Below, piece after piece: positions 24,701-36,700 of a stretch of 64,000 bases of DNA (position 1 is the stretch's first letter; every line of letters begins with the position of its first letter). Source of the stretch: Amorphophallus konjac (lineage: Eukaryota > Streptophyta > Magnoliopsida > Alismatales > Araceae). A program made the position numbers and the translations under genes. The DNA is taken from NCBI GenBank assembly GCA_022559845.1, contig CM040129.1, positions 1,054,001 to 1,118,000 of the forward strand, given 5' to 3'. The notes under the pieces are model-generated. The model had not been told where the DNA came from, did not search any database, and saw only the letters and a program-made list of their open reading frames with translations.

Positions 24701-27700
24701 TACTTGATCGTCTTGTTACTTTGGTTTAATCGCGTGATTGATCACATTCGCATGATTTGTACCTTATTCTTTAGAGCTAAATTGTTAATTATTTTAATAG
24801 TGCCTTCGTGTTGATGCGAAGATACCTACTGGGCAAGTGTGCTCATTACCTATTTCCAATCTTTTCAGGAGATGGAAGTGATTCGAATTCGGATTCGGGT
24901 TATACACGGGTTATACAAGTAGCGGGTCCGAGAGCGAATGAAAGTATTGTCAAGATGGGAGTGAAGATTTAGGAAGGTCTATATTGTTTAGATTGAGTCT
25001 ATGTAATTTTCCTATTTCTTGAGTCTGATAGATTGGAATAAGTTGAATTAGTGGTTGTATTTGAATACTTGATTATTATGAAATAAAGTTGGAGTTTAAG
25101 TAAATATTGTGCAATTGTATTTATGTGTGTGATTGTCTTGCGCTCTGATCATTCTTGCTTGCAAGAGGCTTACCATGCCGGCTGTCCGCGCTCCCCTAGT
25201 TAGTCTTCCGCTGTAATAAAGGCTCGGGGCGTGACATGTTGGCATATGTCATGCTGTGACGGCTACTTTATACCGCTACCCTTGTTATAGTGGTTTATTG
25301 TAGGCTTTGGCCGAGTGGTTCAATCGCCGTTTAATACTTTTACCACTGCTGAGGGAGAAACATCAGTTAATTTATGGAGTTTCCACAGAATTTTTGACCT
25401 TCCTATTTTTGGGCACCCCTACGAGGAGATGTTCCTTGATGATCTGCATAGAAATTACTCTACCGGCTCGGGAGAGTATGGGTTTCCTTTGAGTTTCAGA
25501 TTTCTAATGAAAGTTTGGTGAGACCTGATTTGCTTTGGGAAGAAGAAAGCTCCTTTTGCTTCTGCTGGGGCTGTGATGGTCAGCCTAAATGTTTGGGTGC
25601 GATATTTCTACAATGGGCCATTTTGTTTCCAAGAGCGATTTGCTGAGGATGACAAGCCTTTAAATGGGGGGAACATGACACTATCAAATTGATTTTGATA
25701 CCTTGCTAATGAATTGAGCTATCAACCCAAAACTTGATTTGGTGGGAGGAAGGGAACACAACTAATATACGCATGGAGTGGCTTGGGAATATTTGGCATG
25801 GGGCTAAATGGCTTTTGCTAATATGAAAAAACTTTTACAACTCCATAAATCTTGGCTTGTGCGTCCTACTTGCATGTGGTCTTAAGATGGCACTTCACAT
25901 GGTATCAGGTGCACTTGTCGCTTATTGTTCTGTTTGCTTCCCTTTTTGTTCCCCAAAAGTTTCTTCCTTTTGTTGTATGGCCTTTGACCTTAGAAGAGGG
26001 GCTTGTCGGGATTGGGGGATGGGGGTCGGGTGTTGGTGAAAGCCATTTTGCCCCATGCCAAAATTTCATGGAAAAGGGCCTCCTTATGCCTTGAGTTGTG
26101 TAGCTTGCACGACCATGTTGTTTTGGCTTGGCATGTCACAATATATATATCTATATATCTATATATATATATATATATATTGCATTGGAGAAGCATCATG
26201 AATGTCATGTATGTCTTCATTGATTATGTTTTACTATGTTGCTTTCTTACTTGACTGAAAAAAACCTTTTGGTGTTGCCATGCTTACCAGAAAGCAAATT
26301 TCTTTAAGCACTTACTGAGAGGGAAAGTAATTAAAGTGGTTCTTCTTTAAAATGGCTCTTTTTATTAGTATTTTTTTGAGGCTCTTCTTTTCAACCATTT
26401 GTTTTAGCATTATAAAGTGAGTAGATGTTCTTTAGCTTCCACATGATCACTACATTGTTGATGAGTTTTTGCCATTTGCTTTTGGTTTTCTTTCAGAAAA
26501 GGATGGAAGAAAACAAACAGAAGCTCTGTGGCATCACAAATCATGCATATCATTTGTCAAAGTCAAGATGCGATACCACTAATGGTACTGATATGCATCC
26601 AGACTTGCTGGCAAGGAGAAAAGAGAATGTACTTTGTACCCTAAACGGCTTTGATCAAACCAATGGAGAGAGAGATAATGGTAGTGGCCATGAAGATAGC
26701 TTATATACTTCAGCTGTTCTGTCTGGAAACAATTATGGAGGAAAGAATGCTTTCCGGCCCATTAAGCTCCCAGAAGTGCCTAAACTGCCTCCTTATACAA
26801 CATGGATTTTTTTGGACAGGTGAAACTTTTGAACGAGTGTACATGCATACTTGGGGAAAGAACGGCAACTCATGTTATAATTTATGTTTTGGGGGCGGAT
26901 GGACATTTATCACCTAATATGCATATTTGATAACATCCCATTAGTTGGCCACTCAAATTACACGCACAATGTGATTTGTAGATTTACTGCACATGCATTC
27001 TTTTTATATACTGTGTTAATCGCATGCACATACAATAACTTCTTTGTACTTTCAAGTTTACAAAGCTCCATCCTGTAGTGACATTTTTTGCCCCTCTTTC
27101 TTTGTTCTATTCTCTCTACATATGATATGCAGATATGTCATGGTAAATATTGAAATTATGTGTATTCAGGTCATTATTTTTTCATGCAGACATATTTTGA
27201 TGTGGTTGTTATTTTTAAATGCACAATCCTAAACATTATCTTAAACTGGTTCTTGCTCAAAAGTGGACAAGCCTGAATTTATTTTAAACTTGTCTTGAAT
27301 GTTATTCTGTTCTTTTAGGTAGAGAAGATTTATGGATTATAATCTTTGTCACTGAGGCCCTCTTTGTTATTAGAATGGGTTTTAGGTAGAATAAGCACCC
27401 TCGGACGGTGTATTCGACCGCTGGAGGTAGAATAGGAAAACCCGAGGTTTCATTCATATTTTACTTATTCTACCCTTTTAACCGCAGTGCCGTCAAAGCC
27501 GAACAACACTGGGACCGGCGAAACCGGGGGGCAACCGGCGAATTCGCCACCCCGATTTCGTCTATCCCGTTAACAAAGTGAGCCTGAGTGAATAATCTAA
27601 TAGATAAAGGAACTGCATTATGCAATAATATCTTATTTTTTGGATTTTTTTATTTTTTATTCCCTATAAATAAACATATTTCTCTTTTAGACCCTCAAAT

Positions 27701-30700
27701 GTAACCATTATTTTTAAAGTCCCTGTCCCTCAAATTTTCTAACTCTTACGTAAAAGCCCATTTTGTTCGCGGGTGTTGAAAAAGCCGAATATACTCAGGA
27801 ATATTCCATCCTGAGGGTAACAGTGGAATGAAAAATCTCAGAAACACCCCTTCTCTCACTCCCTCTGTCTATCTCTCTAGTCCCTCTCTCTCTCTGTGGT
27901 CCCTCTCTCTGTTCGCACCCTCTGATGGTATCGCCGGAGCCAGAGGGGCAAACCCCTCCCGCGTCATCCATTTCTCTCTCTCTCTTGGGATGCAGGGAAC
28001 TGTTCGCCGCCGCGCGCCGCTACTACCTCCACTGCTGCGGTGGTGACTCCAGTGATGTGAACTGGTTGTAGGAGAGGGTGAGCTGCTGCAGGGCTGGGTG
28101 GGAGAAGAGTGACGTGGCGATGGGGCCGGCGAGGTGGTTGTGGCTGAGGCCGAGCACCTGCAGGCTCGCCAGGCCTGCCGCCAGCGGGGATGTTGTTGTA
28201 ACGGGTGTCGAAGTAGGTGAGGGCCGCCATGGCGTGGAGGTCAGGGAACCTACCTAACAGGTTGTTCATCTGAACCTTCATAAACGCTTAAGTGACGGGA
28301 ACGACGCCATGGACGCTGGGATGGGCCCGGAGAGGAGGTTGATGCCGGCGGTGGTGATGTTGAGGGCCCGCCGGCTGCTCTGGTGGATGAACCTCACGTC
28401 CTCTCTGTTCTCTCTCCCTCTGCTCTGACTCTCTCTAGTCCCTCTCTATCTCTCTTCTCTCTCCCCCTGTGTGCTCTCTTTCTCCCCAGATCAGCTGGCC
28501 GACTCCCTGCTCTCTCTCTCTCTCTCTCTCTGCCCAACTTGCTCCATCTGAGAGCAGCTTGCTAAAGACCCACAGAGAAAGGCAGACCGGGAGATGGCCG
28601 AGATTGGCTGCTCGGACACATGTTCTGCTCTGGCAGTGACGTGACCTTGGAGAGCAGGATCACGGTGGCGATGGCGGGAGTCGAGTGTGAGTGGCATACC
28701 TGAAGAGCCCTCTTCCTTGTCTTCTGAGCCCCCCTCGTGGCATCCCCCATGTAGTGGCGTGGTGACAGCCCATCATCCTCCATCATTTCGAGATGCATGG
28801 CCTCGTACGGGAACTCATCCAGCAAGTCCTCAGCGGCATCAGTTTCTCCCTGCAGCTCCCTCAACCAGTGGCGGACTGACTCATCTGTAATCTCCATATT
28901 CTCTGCATCATCGACTGTGGCTCTGATCCAGACCTGCATCTGAGTCAGCCGCTTGGCTTCTTCGTGTATCTTCTCAAAGTCATCGCAGTTGGGTGTGGAT
29001 GATGAAGACGATGCTGCTACTGCAGGTGGCTGACTCCCAAGATGAGCAGCAAATTTCTCCACCGCCTGAGCAACAGCAGATCTAACCGCATTCTCCAAGT
29101 GATCCCAGATAACAAGATGCCAAGGGGATGCGCATCTTCTTATCCCTGCTCTTGCTCTGTTCGTAGGGTAGAGGAGGAGTTTATTAGACACAAAGACACA
29201 GTCACGGAGCTGGACGGGATCTGGCTGGGGGTGGGCAGGTTCTGGGACGACATCAAGCTCCAGGCGGCTGGACTTGAAGATGGTGAGGGCGAAGACGAGG
29301 ACGAGGAGGCCAAGGAGGGCACAGAAGGTCCACTCCAGGCTGCGGAGGTGGGAGCGACACCGGTGGCAGACGTGGTCCGCCGGAGGGGGCATCGAGGTGT
29401 TGGGCTTCAGCAGGCAGTTTTTGTTATCTCTCTTTAAATAGAGAGAGGAGGGAAGGGGGAAAGGGAAAGTAGGGGTGCTCTGGGTGACTAACCAGGGGTA
29501 GTTTAGTCTTTTACTAGGATTGGGTTAATTTAACTCGGGTTAGGTTTCACTCTGGTTACTGGATCGGACGGCAGGGACTGTTAAAGACAACGGTAAAGAT
29601 TTGAGGGTCTTTAAAAACAATTGTTGCATTTAAGGGACTAAAAGGGAAATACACTTATTTATCGGGACTAATAAATAAAAATCCTTATTTTTTAAGTACA
29701 CCTGTCATAAGAGCAATTCTTACTGACCATACACTTCGACAAATGAATTCCAATTGAAGTTATAATCTGCATTTTATATTGTTTCTCTGAGATACAGTTT
29801 TATTTTAATTCTTTGATAACAAGGACATCTGGCTGAAATGAAAAGAAATGGAGAAACAAATCTAAAAGGGAAGTAAACGTCTGCCCTCACAATGTTTCTT
29901 TCCCCTCTATTTTATTTGCATACTGATATGCCTAAATTTTTTAATCTTGCATGTGAGGTATGGTGCTCTAATTTAGTTTACACCCTTTTAATATTATTTT
30001 TTATTTTCTTTATATTTCTCATCCTATTTCTTTTCAAAAAAGGTAGATTACGCTACCAATTTTATTAGACAAACAGAGATAATACAATAAAAAAGAGAGG
30101 TGAGGTTCCCCTTCCTCTGCTAAAAGAAACAATCTCTGCTGGAGGACACTACCAGTTACAGTTTTAAACAATCTACAGGGGCTTTCAGCGTATAGTGATT
30201 CTCCAGCTGCAGATAAGCACAGTTATTCTAGAACAGATGCTCCGTATGTATAATTGACTGCCACGAAAGATGTTATCATTCCTTCTTAGACTCTTTCCAG
30301 ATGCTCCAGCACAATTATTTCTCATCTTAAATGATTTTTTAAAATAAATTCACTTTGTTCATGGCATTTAGTTCTTTAGTATAGTTGGTGTTCTCTTCAT
30401 TACTTTCATATGACATCAAAATTTTTAGTTTATTTATAAGTTCCCTTAAAAGTGAGGTCAATCCACGATTCTTTATCTAGTAGCACAAATTTTAGTTTGT
30501 CAGTGTTTGTTATTCATGTAACTTAATGATTGTCATTTTAATTGATGATGATTTCAAGCTCTCAATATTGAATCTTCTGTTTTGCGCCTTGAGCTACTGG
30601 CTTATATAATCTTTTTAATTTGTTAAACTCATCATAGTTTCCTTTCTTTGATGAAAGTACACAGTACATTTGGTTGACATTTCATGGAGAGGAGAGTCAG

Positions 30701-33700
30701 CATTCTTTACTTTTTTGCGGGTTGAAGAATTAGGGAGGTTTACACTGTGGTTATGTTCTTAAGAAACTGGAATAGTAGCATTCTCCTACCTTTGTATGTC
30801 AAGGGATAAAAGTATTAGGTTTCTTTTTCTGTACAATATGAAAAACCTGGTGAAGATTGCACCAAATTAGATTTGTAGGATCCTAAATCCAACTATAGTC
30901 ACCAGAAAACTCTTTTACTCCTTAAAACATATCTCAGTTTGCTTCCATTTGCTGGCATTTATTTCTATCACCTTAATTTGTAATTCAAAATCTTAACATG
31001 AATTGTTTCTCACTTTTGCTTCATGCGTCACTTACCTGCTTTCATTTCCATCTTGGTAACTATGATCCAAGCCTCACATTTGGTGGGAGTTGATTAATCA
31101 ATCAGGGTTGGAGATGCTTAAGGCCAGAGTGCAACTAGAAACTTGTATTATGCCCATAAGGATGAAATTTTGTTGTGTGTGAGTGGGTCAGTTTGGGAGT
31201 GGGGTCGACCTGAACTTGTTCTATACATGCTGGTTTGTGAAACAAATACTCTATTTTCTGCCTGATATTTATTTTAAGGGATGTTGTATGTGAGTTTGCA
31301 TGTGACAAACTTTACAAGAAGAATTCTGCTTACTTTAGTGATCCTTATGGTTTTTTGCAGGAACCAAAGAATGACAGAAGATCAATCTGTTGTTGGTCGA
31401 AGAAGAATTTATTATGATCAAAATTGTGGAGAGGCATTAATCTGTAGTGACAGTGAGGAAGAGGTAGTTGAAGATGAAGAAGAAAAAAAGGAATTTGGAA
31501 ATACTGAAGATTATGTTCTTCGGTTGGTATAATTATAAGTTTGATGAAATTTACCTTATTTGAATTTTCTGTCCAAACTTCTTTTGCTCATTGTTTTTGA
31601 TCGATTCCTTTCAAAATGCAATAAATCATGCAATTGATTTATTGGTTGACGTGGATGCACTTCTCTGTCTTTGCCATGCCTCACCTTTTGAAACATTGGG
31701 GGTGAGACTGGAGAGCTTATTGGTTTGATTATGATTATGCCCCATGTTGGCCCCCGTTTGTTTGATATATGGACAGAAGGGAGCTGCAGCTTCTTTCCTG
31801 TGGTGCATCAAATGTTTTATTTCTCTAATTTGTGTGGTATTTCATGCTCTTTTTTATGGTTACGTACAAATTACGTGCTTGTTTGGGCAGCCCCAGTCCC
31901 CACTGTTGGAGTGCCAATGAGAAGTTTTACATTCTAGCATTATGTGTGGGGTCTATAGATAGCTTTCACGTAAACAGAGTTTGCTATACTACTTTTCATG
32001 ATATATTTGTCCATTTCTTCTCTCCTGCCAAGGTGTCATATATTCAGGTCTTTAGTTCTCTTTTGCCCAATTGTGATATATCAGTGTTTAGTTCCCTTTT
32101 GTGCACGTTTCAGGATGACCATCCAAGAAGCAGGTTTGTCTGATCGAGTGCTAGATTCCCTTGCTCAATGTTTTGAAAGGAAACCCTGTGAAATAAAGGT
32201 ATGCTCGTCGTATACAGCACATTGTATTGCTTACGCAATGCTTTAGTTGCATGTTTTGTGAAACATCTCAAGCGATATTCTCCTTTTCTCATTCTTTGCT
32301 GCAATAGAGATCAATATGTAGTATAAACCTGGGGTTTAGTTGCCTCCCATTCGTTTGTGCTGGCATTACAGACATGTGAAACAACATCAAACATCTTATA
32401 CAGGCAAGATATGAAAGTATTGTGAAGGCAGGGAGCCCTAATGACTACAGTAAGAGGGCAGATTGTGAAACAGATGCACAAATTGAAGAAAAAGACCTAG
32501 ATGCAGCTTTGGATTCTTTTGATAACCTTTTCTGTCGGCGATGTCTGGTCAGCTCCCATCATGAAGTGCTTGTTTATTTGACATTTCCAGCTTGACTGCC
32601 TGAATTTTTGTTATATCTTTCTCAGTGACATTGTTTTTATTTCTCCTGGTCCATTTCTACAGGTTTTTGACTGTAGACTGCACGGATGTTCTCAGGATCT
32701 TGTATTTCCTGTAAGTTAACTGTAGATTACATCATTGCATATGTTGCATCTGTGTTCTTTATTGATTATTGTCTTTACATATTAGTCGGAGAAGCAAATG
32801 CCATGGAGCAATATAGACGAAGGAATACCATGTGGCAGTTCCTGCTATCGACTTGTAAGCACATAAGATATTACACCGAAGAAATAATTTTTTGTGGGCT
32901 GTTGCTTACTTGCTTTCGATATCTGTTGATTTCCTCATGTTCATGTAATCTATATGGATGAACATCCTTATATGCTTGATATCAGGCCTCAAAGTCAGAA
33001 AGTGTTACTACAGTCAATTCTCCAGTGCCTCATAATCCTGAAAGTCAAACACATTCGTCACGTGGAGCAGGGCCACAGCTGCCTTCAAAAAAGAAAGCTT
33101 CTGCCTCTTCTGTTGTTAGGAAGTCAAAATCACATCAGAGTGAAAGCGCTTCAAATGCAAGAATTCCATCAGAGAGCAGTGAGTCAGAAGTAAGGTCCAG
33201 AGAGGATAACACACCCACTCATCAGTCTCCATCTCCTTCAAAAGGTAAACAAGGGAAAGGCACCAGTCGTAAAAGAAACAATAAAAGAGTTGCTGAGCGA
33301 GTTCTTGTTTGTATACGGAAAAGGCAAAAGAAAATGGCAGCTTCAGACTCTGACTCTGTTATTGGAGGATGCGTCTGGCCAAGGGATATGAAGCTTAGAT
33401 CTAATTCACGCAAGGGAAGCAAAGATGTCAATTCTTCACAGAAAAAGGTCCTGAAGTCTCAAACAATAAGAAAATGTTGGAAAAGGGAATCACCTGCTGA
33501 CAGAAACTGCAATTTGGGTTGTATTGAAGTTAAAAAGGAAAAGGCCGGTGAAATGACAAAGGAATCACCAGTAACAGTTGGTGATGAAAGCTCCCGAAAG
33601 GATGAATTTGTTGATGAGAGTGTCTACAAGCATGACACAGGAGATGATATCTCTTGGAAAGTCATTGAGAAGGGTCTTCTTGCAAAAGGCATAGAGATTT

Positions 33701-36700
33701 TTGGAAGAAATAGGTCAGTTGCTTGCTCATCCATGGTTAAGCAGCTTGAGTCATGTTTGACAATCCTATTTGTTAAAATTCATCTTCTTGTTTTTCTTGT
33801 TGATATTCCATGCAATTATATTGTATATTTCTGGTCTGTGAGCTATCAATTGTAGTCATCCGTTTAGCTTAAATGACTAACTGATATCCAGCCAGGGATC
33901 TCGAGGACATGGTTGGACCCACTTGTGGACTGGTGAGCTGATGTATCTGAGTATTGATGATCGCCATGATATGCTTCTTAGTAACTCAATATATCAGAGG
34001 GTGGACAGGCATAATGTTCTCCTAGGTAGGCATACTCTTTTGATGGAGCCCGAGATGGCATATCGAAATACTTAAGCTAGTTGTTATTCCTATCCACCTT
34101 GCTTCAATTAATGGTCCCATGTTTCCTTGACCTTCCTAAGGATATCTTCTTTTTCGGCTTTTCTCTTCCACAACCAGTTGGATTATTAAATGAACAATGT
34201 CAAAAGGACACCTTGTATTTTTAATGCCTAGCATCTTGTGGTTGTTCCCTCTAGACAGACACTCTTGTGTACCCCTTGGTCCTTATCTACTGTCTTTCAT
34301 GAAGTCTTATTTGCTTGCCTGTTACTATACTCTTCATCCAACATTGTTGGCGAAAGTCATGTCATCTGAAGTTTGATAGATTTTTTTGACGCTTGGTTGT
34401 GGCATGTCATCCTCCACTATTTTGAGAGTTGCAGTATCTATTGAAGTCAACACTTTCTTATTCGTGGCACTTCTTTACTCTTACTCTTGGGTGCTAACGT
34501 CTTTGGCATTTTGGAGTTGGAAGTTGGAGCCTTTTGGAGATTTTAACACTATTGATCATTTGGGTCAAATTTTAGTGAAGGGAAAATTGTTCTTGCATCC
34601 ACCCATGCATGGAGTGGATTTACTACATCAAATATTGCATTCAAGTTGATTGGCTCTTGTTGTCAGTGCCTCTTCTACCAGCGGCCATCCCATTGCTTGA
34701 TCTCTCTACTGAGTTTCATCTCTTTCTGCCTCTAAATAGGTTGGAAAATTCCTCAACTTATTTGCATGTTGATGTGTGTTGGATGACCTTCATCGGGGTC
34801 AAAAGGGGGGGTCCGCCTAGGGTTTGGTGACCCCAGTTAGCCTCCCAGGGATAACTAGGGTCGACCGCCCATCAAAAAGGTTTAAACCCCCGGGGTTGAC
34901 CGGGCACCCCATCGGGGTCGATCGACCCCAGTTAGCCTCATACGGTTAACTAGGGTCGACCGCCCATCTCAACAGGGCCAGCCAACCCCGGTTAAGCCCT
35001 GGGGTTGACTGCCCTCTCTATTTGGTGTCATTCAACCCTAGTTAGCCCTTTTGGGCTTAACCGGGGTCGATCCCCACTTATTTTAGGGTCATTTGACCCC
35101 GATTAACTCCCAGAATCGTCTATTCGAGGCAATTTGCCCATCTAATAGGCCATTTGACCCTAGACAAGTTCAAAAAGGGCTTAACCGGGTTCAAGTGACT
35201 CTCGACTCTCTAAAAATACCCCCTATAGGTCCCAGAAGGAAAGGGGGATCAAAGGCGGAGGCTCTGTGCGCTGTGTACTTTGTGCTTTGTGTGCTTCCAC
35301 CAAGGAGGGTGCCCAACAAGGGTATGTTGCACATATACCCATTGGTTTACATATATGCCCCTGTGATTGTGCCTTATGTAATTCCTTGGTTTGCTTAGAT
35401 ACCCTTGTGATTATGTCCCTTGTGTCATTCCTTGGAGAGGGATTATAAGAAAATTTTCTTCTGGGGAGCGGACCCTTGGTAAGGGACACTCCCCCCCATG
35501 ACCCCCGCAACCTGACCGGGCAAGTCGATCCTTGGCGGTGTGCTGGCAGACTCATAGAGATGGATCGCAGTCCATGGGAGCGCAAGAAGGTGAAACATTC
35601 TCTTACGTGTTTTTGCCCTGTGTGTCTTCACCGAGGAGGAACTTGTCCAGATATTACAAGATAATCATGGCGTATTCAAAATTCGAGAAAAATCCCCGTT
35701 CAGTCCAGAAATTGCAAAAAAATCCTAGTCTGTCTAGAAATTATAGAAAAACACTTGGCCTGTCTAGAAATTGCATAAAACCTTGAACTTTGATAAAATT
35801 GCACAAAGCTCTTGTTCTGTCCCGAAGTTCGCAAAATACCCTTGTCTAGGGCGTCTCCTGCACGACTCAGTGGAGCGGGACCATGTCACTTTTCTGAATC
35901 GGTGTGCGCTCTCTAGAACTCTACTTAAGGCTGACCAGGAGTTGTCAAACCTAGGAATCCTGATACTCAAGAAAATTACGGGAATACTCCTACTGGCAGG
36001 AAATTACAAATAAACCTTGGAAGCTAAAAACTGGCAGAAAAGTTTAGGGGATTCTTGAAATTGTAAATAAACCTTGGAAAGTCAAAAAATGGTAGATATG
36101 TCTAGAGAAATCTAGAAATTGTAGATATACTCACAAAGGGTCTGGAAATTACAAATGAACCTAAAAATGTTAGGAAATGATAGAAATGTCTTGGAAAGTC
36201 AACAGATGACAGAAAGATCTAGGGAAGTCAGAAAAATTACAGAAATACCTTCGAAGATCAAGAAATGATAGAGAACCCTAGGAAAGTCGGGAAACTGCAA
36301 CTGTGCCCCGAAAAGTCAACAAATGGAAGAAATGCTTCGGAACGCCAAGAAATGACATGAATGTCCTAGAAAGTCAAAAAATGACAGGGCTACCCCGGAA
36401 GGTCAAGAAATGACAGAAGCACCTCAGACAGTCAAGAAACGGCAATGATGTCTAAGGAATCAAGAAATTATAGATATATCCTAGAAAGTCAAGAAATGAC
36501 AGATAAGTCCAAGAGAATTAGAAAATTGTAAAAATACTGAGGTCAAAATTGTAGAAATACCTAGAAAGGTCAAAAACTATAGAAACACACAGAAAGCGTC
36601 AGAAATTATAGATGTGCCCAAGAAGGGTTCGATCATGACAAGACTCAAATTCAACGATCTGATCTTGACCAGAAACAAATTCAACGGTCCGATCGTGACT

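Larger units (their letters stand above)
18636..25236 (+). mobile_element. Solo LTR (TGTAAGACCC...GGGCGTGACA) of Ty3-type, with nested LINE
   Basis: The ends TGTAAGACCC and GGGCGTGACA are typical of long plant Ty3/gypsy LTRs. It is flanked by TGTCG (18631-18635) and TGTTG (25237-25241), a 5-bp duplication with one change. There are no internal genes. The LINE insertion (18745-22009) removed, the LTR is ~3.3 kb. This fits a solo LTR left by LTR-LTR recombination. It splits the PMD-like frame. Confidence 0.7.
27632..29696. mobile_element. Pack-MULE-like element with several gene fragments
   Basis: Both ends carry long, imperfect inverted repeats of ~90-100 bp: left text GGATTTTTTTATTTTTTATT..CCCTATAAATAA..CTTTTAGACCCTCAAATG, and the reverse complement of the right with GGATTTTTATTTATTAGTCC, CGATAAATAAG and CTTTTAGTCCCTTAAATG. 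The core switches to GC-rich coding-like sequence. Long inverted repeats plus captured gene pieces and no transposase are the Pack-MULE pattern. A 9-bp target duplication was not found, so the exact ends are open. Confidence 0.6.

Noticed and set aside
33714..33855. Open frame continuing past the end of CLF exon 9
   Set aside because: The read-through text is hydrophobic and unlike E(z). The AG|GTCAGT donor joins in phase to exon 10 (NSCLIARN).
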